From CBFHWU01 sp965659665 (lineage in GTDB: Bacteria; Bacteroidota; Bacteroidia; Flavobacteriales; Flavobacteriaceae), in NCBI GenBank assembly GCA_965659665.1, contig CBFHWU010000022.1, forward strand, positions 1 to 22,817: DNA of 22,817 nucleotides, given 5' to 3'. Shown piece after piece: positions 1 to 7,834 of this stretch. Below the pieces are notes generated by a model. That model made no database searches. It was given only the letters and a program-made list of their open reading frames with translations, and was not told the origin of the DNA. The position numbers were made by a program, and so were the translations under genes. Positions within the stretch are counted from its first letter, which is position 1; each line of letters begins with the position of its first letter.

Positions 1-779
1 ACAATGTGCAACCCATGGTTGAAAACGAATCTCATGGAACCCATGTTGCGGGAATCATCGCTGGAATTCGAACCAACAACCTCGGAATGATAGGCGTAGC
101 GCATAATGTAGAAATCATGCCCGTTCGTGTAGTTCCCAACAAAGGAGACGAATATGATAAAGATATTGCTTTAGGAATACGTTATGCTGTGGACAATGGC
201 GCTGACATCATCAATATGAGCTTTGGAAAAGGATTTTCACCGCACGCTGATAAAGTCAGAGAAGCCATTGTTTATGCAGCATCAAAAGATGTGCTATTGG
301 TAAATGCCGCAGGCAATGATAATGACAATTTAGATCAAATCCCTTCTTATCCGAATGACTCCGAAAACAATGGTGCTGAAGTTTCAGATAATGTTATCAC
401 TGTGGGAGCATTGTCAAACAAGTTTGGAGAAAATATGATGGCTCGATTTTCAAATTATGGCAAAATAAATGTAGATGTATTTGCGCCTGGTGTGGCTATA
501 TACTCAACCATACCTGAAAATAAATATGCCTCAAAAAGTGGTACTTCAATGGCTGCACCTGCAGTTGCAGGGGTGGCGGCGTTGCTCAAATCACATTTTC
601 CAAAATTGAAAGCGTCAGAACTTAAACAAATTTTAATGACTTCTGGATTGACTGTTGATTACAATGTAAGAATAAATAAAAATGAACACCTACCATTACG
701 TGAAATTTCGAGTACTGGAAAAATGGTCAATGCATACAATGCATTTATTTATGCTGCCAATAAAAACAAATCGTATTGA
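1..779 (+). CDS. S8 subtilisin-like serine protease, 3' part
   Basis: This is the C-terminal part of a subtilisin-family (S8) serine protease; the open frame runs off the left edge, so the true start and the catalytic aspartate lie upstream. Visible are the catalytic histidine block (ESHGTHVAGI, near position 30), an oxyanion-region NAAGNDND segment, and the catalytic serine block (SGTSMAAPAVAGVAALL, about 535-590). After the serine block come only about 60 residues, so there is no long C-terminal extension and no obvious T9SS sorting domain. Family knowledge says such enzymes are exported and cleave proteins broadly; the substrate is unknown. The GTG at position 6 is in frame but lies inside the catalytic domain and cannot be the real start. 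The family call is secure; export is inferred because the N-terminus is not visible. Confidence 0.93.
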   Translation, partial: NVQPMVENESHGTHVAGIIAGIRTNNLGMIGVAHNVEIMPVRVVPNKGDEYDKDIALGIRYAVDNGADIINMSFGKGFSPHADKVREAIVYAASKDVLLVNAAGNDNDNLDQIPSYPNDSENNGAEVSDNVITVGALSNKFGENMMARFSNYGKINVDVFAPGVAIYSTIPENKYASKSGTSMAAPAVAGVAALLKSHFPKLKASELKQILMTSGLTVDYNVRINKNEHLPLREISSTGKMVNAYNAFIYAANKNKSY

Positions 780-833
780 TATAAATGGTAGGGCTTTGGA
801 ATTGATGGGTGAAGCACTGACAGAAAATCGGGT

Positions 834-1247
834 TTAGGCAAAAGATAATGATTGAATAGAGGTATTGTTTAAAACTTCAAGAGATCGATCGCGAACTTGT
901 TCAAAGACCCCTTTAACTTTGCAATTTTGCTCTTCACAGGTATCACAAGAACGATAATAATTTAAAGATACACAGGGCAACAGGGCAATCGGACCATCCA
1001 TGATTCTAATCACTTCGGTGATGCTGATTTGTTCAGCAGGTTTTAACAATCGAAAGCCTCCATCCTTGCCTCTTCTACTCTCCAAAATACCATTATTACG
1101 CAAATCACGTAATATACTTTCCAAAAATTTACGAGGGATATTTTGTGAATGAGCAATGGAGGAAGTCATTATCGAATTTCCTGTTTCTGAAGCACTTGAA
1201 ATATAAATTAGTGCTTTGATGGCGTACTTACATTTGTTAGAAATCAT
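834..1247 (-). CDS. Rrf2-family transcriptional regulator, likely regulator of the sulfate-assimilation operon
   Basis: This 137-residue protein has the Rrf2 layout: an N-terminal winged helix beginning MISNKCKYAIKAL, the wing segment SRRGKDGGFRL (about 57-67), then the ISITEVIRIMDGPIALLPC stretch and a cysteine cluster at C92, C101, C104 and C109. In IscR and NsrR, cysteines in this region bind an Fe-S cluster; CymR of Firmicutes is an Rrf2 protein that represses cysteine and sulfur genes. The start at 1247 was preferred over the longer frame to 1283 because Rrf2 proteins begin with exactly this motif and a perfect -7 box sits just upstream of it. The gene is divergent from the sulfur operon, with a 100-bp shared promoter region holding a palindrome. 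Control of that operon is inferred from position. The four-cysteine spacing (8, 2 and 4 residues between) is not that of IscR, so cluster binding is only possible. Confidence 0.9.
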   Translation of the reverse strand: MISNKCKYAIKALIYISSASETGNSIMTSSIAHSQNIPRKFLESILRDLRNNGILESRRGKDGGFRLLKPAEQISITEVIRIMDGPIALLPCVSLNYYRSCDTCEEQNCKVKGVFEQVRDRSLEVLNNTSIQSLSFA

Positions 1248-1251
1248 ATAG

Positions 1252-1283
1252 CAAATATAGTCATTTATTTTAATAAATAACAA
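1252..1283 (-). promoter_or_regulatory. Promoter of the Rrf2 regulator gene
   Basis: On the minus strand a perfect Bacteroidetes -7 box, TATATTTG (1259 to 1252), is preceded by TTG (1283 to 1281) with a 21-bp spacer. Only four bases separate the box from the ATG at 1247, so the transcript probably begins at or next to the start codon (leaderless or nearly so). The element match is seen; the transcription start is inferred. Confidence 0.6.
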
Positions 1284-1297
1284 ATACTATCAACTTA

Positions 1298-1329
1298 ATA
1301 GGATTTAAAAAATATATCCTATATATTTG
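1298..1329 (+). promoter_or_regulatory. Promoter and candidate Rrf2 operator of the sulfate-assimilation operon
   Basis: A -7 box TATATTTG lies at 1322-1329. Directly before and touching it is an imperfect palindrome with half sites ATAGGAT (1298-1304) and ATCCTAT (1316-1322), 25 bp overall and centred at 1310. The size matches the 25-bp dyads bound by Rrf2 proteins such as IscR. No TTG is found at the expected -33 position, which would fit a promoter under regulator control. A protein bound here would cover the -35 to -7 interval. Operator function is inferred. Confidence 0.6.
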
Positions 1330-1347
1330 CATTAAAATGTTCCAAAA

Positions 1348-1599
1348 GTGATACTAGAACGATTCTTTAAAATCCCCAATTCACTAGATCGTGAGAAAGG
1401 TGAATCCACCTCTAGAAGCTTGATGAAATCTATCAGTTGGCGAATTATTGGAACAGTTGACACTATTATTATTTCATTTATCATTACGGGGAAAATGACA
1501 TTTGCTTTATCCATTGGAGCAATAGAATTGATTACCAAAATGGTATTATATTATGTACATGAACGATTATGGAACAAAATTACTTGGGGCAAAAAATGA
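1348..1599 (+). CDS. DUF2061 small membrane protein, first gene of sulfur operon
   Basis: This 83-residue protein matches the DUF2061 pattern: SLMKSISWRIIGTVDT, a hydrophobic stretch (TIIISFIITGKMTFALSIGA), then ITKMVLYYVHERLWNKITWG. Two short hydrophobic segments suggest an inner-membrane hairpin. DUF2061 genes recur beside sulfate-assimilation genes, but no biochemical function is established that I know of; help with sulfate entry or anchoring of the enzymes is a guess. The GTG at 1348 is the first possible start after an in-frame stop at 1333, and it keeps the charged N-terminal segment; an ATG further in would cut the conserved region close. The stop overlaps the cysH start as ATGA. It is the promoter-proximal gene of the operon. 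Confidence 0.8.
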   Translation: MILERFFKIPNSLDREKGESTSRSLMKSISWRIIGTVDTIIISFIITGKMTFALSIGAIELITKMVLYYVHERLWNKITWGKK

Positions 1600-2306
1600 C
1601 AACAGCAGAACACATCAACACCTTGAATCAAAAATTGTCTATTAACTCTTCACTGGATGATGTTTTTGATTTATTACTAAAAACGACAAGAAAAGATATT
1701 TGTTTTTCGACTTCTTTAGGGTTGGAAGACCAAGTTTTGACAGATTATATTTTCAGAAATCAACACCCAGTTCGTGTATTTACTTTGGACACGGGGCGTT
1801 TATTTCAGCAAACGTATGATGTCTTATCCAGTACACAAAAAAAATATAAAATTCCCATACAAGTATTCACTCCAAAAAGTGAAGCCGTAGCCGAATTAAT
1901 AAGTTGTAAAGGAGCCAATAGCTTTTACGACTCGATCGAAAACCGAAAGGAGTGTTGTGAAATTCGAAAGATTGAGCCCTTAAAAAGAGCGCTAAAAGGG
2001 TCAAAAATTTGGATTACCGGTTTAAGGAAAGAGCAATCGGACAATCGTTCCTCCCTAAACTTTTTTGAATATGAGCCAGGGCTTAATGTTATAAAATTAA
2101 ATCCGCTTTTGAATTGGTCACTTGATCAGGTTCATCATTACCTTGATTTTCATAAAGTACCACAAAACAAATTACATCAGCAAGGGTATATCAGTATTGG
2201 ATGTGCCCCTTGTACAAGAGCTATTTTGGAACATGAGGATCTGCGTGCCGGACGCTGGTGGTGGGAAAGTAGTCACAAAGAATGTGGACTACACAACATA
2301 AAATGA
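1596..2306 (+). CDS. cysH: Assimilatory adenylylsulfate (APS) reductase, Fe-S type
   Basis: This 236-residue enzyme reduces activated sulfate to sulfite in the cytoplasm using thioredoxin or glutaredoxin. The PAPS/APS reductase fold is shown by SLGLEDQVLTDYI, TLDTGRLFQQTYD and WITGLRKEQSDNRS. The key diagnostic is the cysteine set C120-C121 (KECCEI) and C203-x2-C206 (GCAPC), the ligands of a [4Fe-4S] cluster found in enzymes that use APS rather than PAPS; E. coli-type PAPS reductases lack them. The C-terminal KECGLH carries the catalytic cysteine. The absence of an APS kinase gene (cysC) in the operon agrees with APS as substrate. The start at 1596 gives an ATGA overlap with the preceding gene; a longer in-frame start at 1569 would overlap that gene by 31 bp and adds nothing conserved. 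Confidence 0.95.
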   Translation: MTTAEHINTLNQKLSINSSLDDVFDLLLKTTRKDICFSTSLGLEDQVLTDYIFRNQHPVRVFTLDTGRLFQQTYDVLSSTQKKYKIPIQVFTPKSEAVAELISCKGANSFYDSIENRKECCEIRKIEPLKRALKGSKIWITGLRKEQSDNRSSLNFFEYEPGLNVIKLNPLLNWSLDQVHHYLDFHKVPQNKLHQQGYISIGCAPCTRAILEHEDLRAGRWWWESSHKECGLHNIK

Positions 2307-3202
2307 TTACCATGGATATATTAGAACAATTAGAAGAAGAATCAATCTATATTATTCGTGAAATTGCAGGACAGTTTAATAAGCCGTGCTTGTTATTTTC
2401 TGGTGGAAAGGATTCGGTAACTTTAGTTAGATTAGCTCAAAAAGCTTTTGCCCCAGCCAACATACCTTTTCCTTTCGTTCATATTGATACTGGCCACAAC
2501 TTTCCAGAAACTTTGAGATTACGTGATCAATTAGTCAACAAATTAGGGGTTCAACTAATCGTGGGATATGTTCAAGATGATATAGATGCCGGCTTAGTGG
2601 TGGATGAAAGCGGAAGATATGCAAGTCGTAATAGTTTGCAAACCACTACCCTACTCAATACAATAGAAAAATACAAATTTGACGCCTGTATGGGGGGAGC
2701 GAGGCGGGATGAAGAAAAGGCTCGGGCAAAAGAACGCATTTTTTCGGTTCGAGATGATTTTGGTCAGTGGGATGAAAAATCACAACGTCCTGAGCTCTTT
2801 GATATGCTCAATGGAAAAATTCAGAATGGGGAAAACGTCCGTGCTTTTCCCATAAGTAATTGGACCGAATTGGATGTATGGAATTATGTCCGAAAAGAAC
2901 GTTTAGACATTCCAAGCTTATATTATGCCCATGAGCGAAAAGTATTTAATCGTGATGGGCAATGGATTCCCGTATCGGATTACGTACAATTAAATGATGA
3001 CGACCACGTATGTACCCGTCCTGTACGGTTCCGAACCGTTGGAGATATGACTTGTACGGCAGCAGTATTATCTGACGCTGTTGAACTTGATGATATCATT
3101 GAGGAAATTAGTCAATCCAATATTTCGGAAAGAGGAGCTCGGATCGATGATCAGCGATCAGAAGGTGCGATGGAAGAACGTAAAAAAGTGGGCTATTTTT
3201 AA
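2303..3202 (+). CDS. cysD: Sulfate adenylyltransferase subunit 2 (ATP sulfurylase, small subunit)
   Basis: This is the catalytic ATP-pyrophosphatase-type subunit that makes APS from sulfate and ATP, working with the CysN GTPase. It is 299 residues, the usual length. The PP-loop SGGKDS is at residues 33-38, followed by VHIDTGHNFPETL, the CysD signature GGARRDEEKARAKERIFS, and the C-terminal VRFRTVGDMTCTAAV block. The start at 2303 overlaps the cysH stop as ATGA; another ATG at 2312 is possible and would remove three residues. A frame open from 2282 would overlap cysH further and is less likely. CysN follows after a single base. Confidence 0.96.
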   Translation: MITMDILEQLEEESIYIIREIAGQFNKPCLLFSGGKDSVTLVRLAQKAFAPANIPFPFVHIDTGHNFPETLRLRDQLVNKLGVQLIVGYVQDDIDAGLVVDESGRYASRNSLQTTTLLNTIEKYKFDACMGGARRDEEKARAKERIFSVRDDFGQWDEKSQRPELFDMLNGKIQNGENVRAFPISNWTELDVWNYVRKERLDIPSLYYAHERKVFNRDGQWIPVSDYVQLNDDDHVCTRPVRFRTVGDMTCTAAVLSDAVELDDIIEEISQSNISERGARIDDQRSEGAMEERKKVGYF

Positions 3203-3203
3203 G

Positions 3204-4445
3204 ATGAAACTTATCAAAATTGCAACTGCAGGGAGTGTGGACGATGGAAAAAGTACCCTAATTGGTCGTTTGTTATTTGAAACAAACTCATTAAAAAAAG
3301 ACCAAGTGGAGCACATCAAGTCAAAAAGCCAAAATAAAGGCTACGACTACATGGACTTATCGTTGGCCACAGATGGATTATTGACCGAGCGAGAACAGGG
3401 AATAACCATTGATGTTTCTCATATCTTTTTTTCGACCTCTCAACGACGTTTTATTATTGCTGATTCTCCGGGTCATATCGAATATACCCGCAATATGGTT
3501 ACAGGTGCTTCTACCTCCCACGCAGCAATAGTGCTGTTGGACGCTCGAAAAGGAGTCATTGAACAAACCAAAAGGCATTATTACCTCACTCGCTTACTGG
3601 GAATAAAACAACTTGTTTTTGCCATCAACAAGATGGATCTTGTTCATTATTCTGAAGAAAAATTTAATGAAATTGTCACCGCATTACACAAGCTTATTCT
3701 CCATAATTCGGAGACTGTGGTGTATTTTGTTCCTGTATCAGCACTAAAAGGAGAAAATATTGTTACACCCTCTGCACATATGAAATGGTATAAGGGGATG
3801 ACTTTGCTAACAATTCTTGAACAATTAAGTCCAGAGAAACCTGTGATGAAAGATGCTGTTTTTCAGGTGCAATACGTCCTGCGTCCAAAAACAGATAAAT
3901 TCCATGATTATCGCGGTTTTGCTGGCAAAATGAAGTCGGGTTCATTAAGGAGTGATGATGCCATAAATATACTTCCCTCGGGACAATCGAGCTATATTAA
4001 AGCTATTGAGCAATATGGAACAAAGGTTGAACAACTTGCGCAAGGGGAAAGTGGAACGATTATTTTAACCGATGAAATAGATATTTCAAGAGGAAATTGC
4101 ATAATTGCTGCAAACTCCCAAGTTGAAACAGGTAAACATTTGGTTGCTTCGGTTTGCTGGATGCAAAATACGCCCCTAAAAAGCAGTAGTAAATATTGGA
4201 TTCAACAAGGTGTACAGCGCACATTAGTTAAAATCAGTACCATACACAATAAATTAAATTTAGATACTCTTTTTGAGGAGAGCAGTACATCATTAGAGCT
4301 CAATGACATTGGAAAAGTCAGTTTAATTACTGCTCACCCCATAGTCAGTAAACCATTTCAAGAAAATAATGCTTTGGGATCGTTTATATTCATCGATGCA
4401 CATACTCATAATACGGCAGGAGTCGGATTTATTACTAGCCTATGA
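3204..4445 (+). CDS. cysN: Sulfate adenylyltransferase subunit 1 (ATP sulfurylase GTPase)
   Basis: This is the regulatory GTPase of the CysDN ATP sulfurylase: GTP hydrolysis drives formation of APS. The translation-factor GTPase motifs are all visible: P-loop GSVDDGKS (10-17), switch region REQGITIDV, DSPGH (87-91), NKMD (142-145) and SALKG. Domains II and III of elongation-factor type follow (VLRPKTDKFHDYRGFAGK; later HPIVSKPF). At 413 residues it lacks any C-terminal APS kinase (CysC) fusion, which agrees with direct APS reduction by the operon's CysH. The start MKLIKIATAGS lies one base after the cysD stop (TAAGATG). A longer in-frame start at 3081 inside cysD was rejected. The stop overlaps the next start as ATGA. 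Confidence 0.96.
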   Translation: MKLIKIATAGSVDDGKSTLIGRLLFETNSLKKDQVEHIKSKSQNKGYDYMDLSLATDGLLTEREQGITIDVSHIFFSTSQRRFIIADSPGHIEYTRNMVTGASTSHAAIVLLDARKGVIEQTKRHYYLTRLLGIKQLVFAINKMDLVHYSEEKFNEIVTALHKLILHNSETVVYFVPVSALKGENIVTPSAHMKWYKGMTLLTILEQLSPEKPVMKDAVFQVQYVLRPKTDKFHDYRGFAGKMKSGSLRSDDAINILPSGQSSYIKAIEQYGTKVEQLAQGESGTIILTDEIDISRGNCIIAANSQVETGKHLVASVCWMQNTPLKSSSKYWIQQGVQRTLVKISTIHNKLNLDTLFEESSTSLELNDIGKVSLITAHPIVSKPFQENNALGSFIFIDAHTHNTAGVGFITSL

Positions 4446-6517
4446 AAAGTTTTAGAACAGAAATTGAAAACCCCATTGTTAAACACGAAATCATTGAACT
4501 AGAAAAAAAGATTTTTGAGTACAAACAAGGAACCCTTGACGAAGAAAAATTCAGAAGTTTACGTTTAGCAAGAGGTGTTTATGGACAACGTCAACAAGGG
4601 GTTCAAATGATTCGAATCAAATTACCTTATGGTAAAGTGTCAGCCCAACAACTCCGACGTATTTCTGAAGTATCAGACGAATACTCCAACGGAAACTTAC
4701 ATATCACTACCCGACAAGATATTCAAATTCATTATGTTGATTTAGCACATACCCCTCAATTGTGGTCGGATTTAGAAAAAGATAATATTACTCTTCGGGA
4801 AGCATGTGGAAATACGGTTCGAAACGTTACGGCCTCCATATTTGCAGGAGTTGACATTGATGAGCCATTTGATGTAACCCCCTATGCCCATGCTTTTTTT
4901 GAATATTTTCTTCGTAACCCTATTTGTCAAGACATGGGACGTAAATTCAAGGTTGCCTTTTCGAGTTCAAGTGCCGACCACGCTATGACTTTTATACACG
5001 ACTTGGGTTTTATTCCCAAAATAAAAGAAAATCAACATGGATTTAAAGTAATGTTGGGCGGTGGAATCGGTTCTCAACCCCGCAGTGCTGATTGTATCTC
5101 CGAATTTATGCCCGTTGATCAGATGCTTCCCTTTAGTGAGGCTGTGATTCGGGTTTTTGATCGTTACGGAGAACGAAACCGACGAAATAAAGCACGACTT
5201 AAATTTTTAGTCAAAGATCTTGGAATAATCTCTTTTTTAAAGCTCGTAGCAGAAGAAAAAAAAGGGATAAGTCAACCTAGCATTCCCATTCCCTACCACG
5301 AAATAAAACTAAAACAAACTCCTTTATTTAAATCCACCTTACAAGAAACAGATAAAGGGTTTAGGTTTTGGAAAAAATCCAATGTTTACCTTCAAAAACA
5401 ACAAGGATATGTATCGGTAGGTGTTCCTATTGAAACAGGTAATTTCTCGACACAAACAGCCCGACAGCTCGCTGATATTGTGGAAGTTTTTTGTGCAGAA
5501 GATATTCGACTTACACCTGCTCAAAGTATTTTACTACGTTCGATAAAAAAAGAAAATCTATTGGCGCTTTATCAAGCGTTGACCAAAATAGGGTTGGATC
5601 GTGCAGGCTTTCACAAAATCAATGATATTGTGGCTTGCCCAGGGACAGACACCTGTAATTTAGGAATTGCTAGTAGCATGGGATTAGCCAAAAAACTACA
5701 TGATGTGATCGAACACGAATTCCATGATTTAATAGCTCAACATCAGATCAGTATCAAAATAAGTGGATGTATGAATGCCTGTGGACAACACACCATAGCT
5801 GATATTGGTTTTCAAGGCATGACCATCAAATCAAATGGAGCTATTGCTCCGGCCACACAAGTACTGTTGGGAGGAGGAGTTTTTAGAGATGGAAAAGGAA
5901 GTTTTGCGGATAAAATCCTTAAAGTTCCCGCTAAACGTACGCCTAAAGTACTTCGTTGGCTTCTTAAAGATTTTAAAAAAAATAGAGAAAATGAGGAGTT
6001 ATATAAAGAATATGTGGCCCGTAAAACTTCAAATTATTTTTATCAAAACTTAAAACACTTTTCGGAAATTAGAGATTTGACTGCTGATGATTTTGTTGAT
6101 TGGGGAAATCAAAATAAATACAAAAAAGCTATTGGGATAGGGGAATGTGCCGGAGTAACAATCGATTTGGTGCAAACCTTATTATTTGATGCCGAGGAAC
6201 AACTTGAAAAAGCACAGCAAGAATATAAGAATTCCAATTGGTCAAATAGTATTTATTATAGCTATGCGGCACAAATTAGAGCAGCAAAAGCATTACTTAC
6301 AACCGTAAATGCCAAAATAAATGCACACGACTCCATCATTGAAGCTTTTGATGAGCATTTTAAAGTGTATGAAAATAATGTAGGAACTCGTTATTCAGAA
6401 ACTGCACGTTTAATCCAAACCCAAAAACCTACCGAATCATTTGCACTACAATATGCGGAAGAAGCTAAAAAATTATTGGTATGGATTAATCATTACAGAC
6501 TAAAAAATGCGAAGTAA
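4442..6517 (+). CDS. Ferredoxin-dependent sulfite reductase with C-terminal HEPN-like helical extension
   Basis: This 691-residue protein belongs to the nitrite/sulfite reductase family, carrying siroheme and a [4Fe-4S] cluster. The two repeated halves are seen (GNLHITTRQDIQIHYV; GNTVRNVTASIFAGVD), with siroheme-region basic residues and the cluster ligands C399, C405, C443 and C447 in CPGTDTC and GCMNACGQH, the same C-x5-C and C-x3-C spacing as E. coli CysI. In this operon the six-electron reduction of sulfite to sulfide is the natural role; nitrite reductase is the alternative from sequence alone. Residues from about 545 to the end are not part of the usual enzyme: they form a predicted helical bundle (FDAEEQLEKAQQEY, IYYSYAAQIRAAKALL) resembling HEPN domains, without the R-x4-6-H ribonuclease motif. 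There is no flavoprotein subunit; electrons probably come from the ferredoxin encoded downstream. Confidence 0.92.
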   Translation: MKSFRTEIENPIVKHEIIELEKKIFEYKQGTLDEEKFRSLRLARGVYGQRQQGVQMIRIKLPYGKVSAQQLRRISEVSDEYSNGNLHITTRQDIQIHYVDLAHTPQLWSDLEKDNITLREACGNTVRNVTASIFAGVDIDEPFDVTPYAHAFFEYFLRNPICQDMGRKFKVAFSSSSADHAMTFIHDLGFIPKIKENQHGFKVMLGGGIGSQPRSADCISEFMPVDQMLPFSEAVIRVFDRYGERNRRNKARLKFLVKDLGIISFLKLVAEEKKGISQPSIPIPYHEIKLKQTPLFKSTLQETDKGFRFWKKSNVYLQKQQGYVSVGVPIETGNFSTQTARQLADIVEVFCAEDIRLTPAQSILLRSIKKENLLALYQALTKIGLDRAGFHKINDIVACPGTDTCNLGIASSMGLAKKLHDVIEHEFHDLIAQHQISIKISGCMNACGQHTIADIGFQGMTIKSNGAIAPATQVLLGGGVFRDGKGSFADKILKVPAKRTPKVLRWLLKDFKKNRENEELYKEYVARKTSNYFYQNLKHFSEIRDLTADDFVDWGNQNKYKKAIGIGECAGVTIDLVQTLLFDAEEQLEKAQQEYKNSNWSNSIYYSYAAQIRAAKALLTTVNAKINAHDSIIEAFDEHFKVYENNVGTRYSETARLIQTQKPTESFALQYAEEAKKLLVWINHYRLKNAK

Positions 6518-7262
6518 AGGACTCGTTCAATTGGTTGGCGCGGGGCCTGGTGATCCCGAATTATTAACCCTAAAAGCAATAAGGGCGATTGAACATGCTG
6601 ATGTGATATTGTACGATGCTTTAGTGCATACAGACACCCTAAAATACAATACTTTAGGTGCTAAGGAATATGTAGGCAAACGCAAAGGAAAACACCATAT
6701 TAGTCAACAAAAAATCAATGAACGAATCGTACATCACGCACTTTCTGGAAAACGAGTGGTACGGCTAAAAGGAGGGGATGTCAGTATTTTTGCTCGTGCT
6801 GCTGAAGAGCTTGAATATGTGCATTTTTTTGGTATAAAAACACAACTCATCCCTGGCATTTCTTCCTATTCAGCTATTGCCGCTCAACTTCAAATCCCAC
6901 TAACACGACGTTGTTTTTATGAAAGTATTTGGGTTACCACTGGCTACACCTGTGAAGGTAAAATATCGTCTGACATTCCGTTAGCTGCACAATCATCGTC
7001 TACAATAGTTGTTTTTATGGGAATTTCCAAATTGTCTGAAATTATTGAAGTCTTCCTCAAGCATAAGCCTGCCTCCTACCCAATTGCTATTATTCAGCAT
7101 GGCACTTTGCCCCATGAAAAACATGTTGTGGCTGATCTAGGAACTATTGTAACCCGTGTAGTTGAAGAAGCAATATCGAATCCTGCTATCATTATTATTG
7201 GAAAAGCTGTAAAAGACCAAGTCACACGCTTTGATCAACTTCAAGCCCATCTGAGCGTATGA
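6507..7262 (+). CDS. cobA: Uroporphyrinogen-III C-methyltransferase (SUMT)
   Basis: This 251-residue SAM-dependent methyltransferase converts uroporphyrinogen III to precorrin-2, the first dedicated step of siroheme synthesis. Family motifs are GAGPGDPELLTLKA at the N-terminus, VGKRKGKHHISQQKIN, VVRLKGGDVSIFARAAEEL (the usual form is GGDPFIFGRG, so this copy is slightly divergent), PGISSYSAIAA and IPLTRR, and the C-terminal IIIIGKAV. The gene overlaps the sulfite reductase by 11 bp and ends with an ATGA overlap with the next gene, so the cofactor pathway is co-expressed with its user. A full CysG fusion is absent: the other activities are on the separate next gene. Confidence 0.94.
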   Translation: MRSKGLVQLVGAGPGDPELLTLKAIRAIEHADVILYDALVHTDTLKYNTLGAKEYVGKRKGKHHISQQKINERIVHHALSGKRVVRLKGGDVSIFARAAEELEYVHFFGIKTQLIPGISSYSAIAAQLQIPLTRRCFYESIWVTTGYTCEGKISSDIPLAAQSSSTIVVFMGISKLSEIIEVFLKHKPASYPIAIIQHGTLPHEKHVVADLGTIVTRVVEEAISNPAIIIIGKAVKDQVTRFDQLQAHLSV

Positions 7263-7834
7263 GCAATTCATTATACCCAATATTCTTAAAGACATCAGCG
7301 CTTCATATTTTAGTGGTAGGGGGTGGATATGTTGCCCTTGAAAAATTAACTTTTTTATATAAATCTTCTCCCGCATCCAGAGTTACGCTATTAAGTCCAT
7401 TGTTAAGACCACAAACCGCTGCATTTATATCGGATAAAAATATTCTTTATATCAAGGATCATTATCATAGCGATTATTTGACCGGTCATCATGTAGTAAT
7501 CGCTACAACAGATCAATCAAAAGTGAACCAAATGATCTGTAGGGATTGTCGAAAAAAATCTATTTTAATAAATGTTGCGGATTCTCCCGAATTTTGCGAT
7601 TTTTATATGGGAGGAATAGTGACTAAAGGAAATGTGAAAATTGGTATTTCTACCAATGGAAAATCTCCTACATTAGCTAAGCGAATTCGACAGTTGTTAG
7701 AATACATATTACCTGATCAAATGGATCCATTACTTGAAAAACTATACCAGTACCGAAACTCGCTTAAAGCTGATTTTGAAATTAAAGTAAAAATCATGAA
7801 TACCCTAACCGAAAGTTTATTAAAAAAACCATGA
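7259..7834 (+). CDS. Precorrin-2 dehydrogenase / sirohydrochlorin ferrochelatase, Met8/CysG N-terminal type
   Basis: This 191-residue protein resembles the N-terminal half of CysG and yeast Met8: an NAD-binding segment HILVVGGGYVALEKLTFL, then ILINVADSPEFCDFYMG and the signature IGISTNGKSPTLAKRIR. It should oxidise precorrin-2 to sirohydrochlorin; Met8-type proteins also insert iron to give siroheme, and no separate ferrochelatase (CbiK, SirB) is present in the operon. A few family positions are changed (GGG-x-VA-x-EK rather than RK; FYMGG where many have FxxPA). Iron insertion by this protein is therefore probable rather than proven. Its ends overlap cobA and the reductase gene by 4 bp each (ATGA). 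Confidence 0.9.
   Translation: MSNSLYPIFLKTSALHILVVGGGYVALEKLTFLYKSSPASRVTLLSPLLRPQTAAFISDKNILYIKDHYHSDYLTGHHVVIATTDQSKVNQMICRDCRKKSILINVADSPEFCDFYMGGIVTKGNVKIGISTNGKSPTLAKRIRQLLEYILPDQMDPLLEKLYQYRNSLKADFEIKVKIMNTLTESLLKKP

Noticed and set aside
1569..1595. N-terminal extension of cysH
   Set aside because: It overlaps the DUF2061 gene and contains nothing conserved; the ATGA overlap at 1596 matches the other junctions of the operon.
3081..3203. N-terminal extension of cysN
   Set aside because: It is wholly inside cysD in another frame; the family begins at MKLIKIATAGSVDDGKS (3204).
4442..6517. Assignment as nitrite reductase
   Set aside because: The family cannot be told apart by motifs alone, but placement between ATP sulfurylase/APS reductase and siroheme genes favours sulfite.
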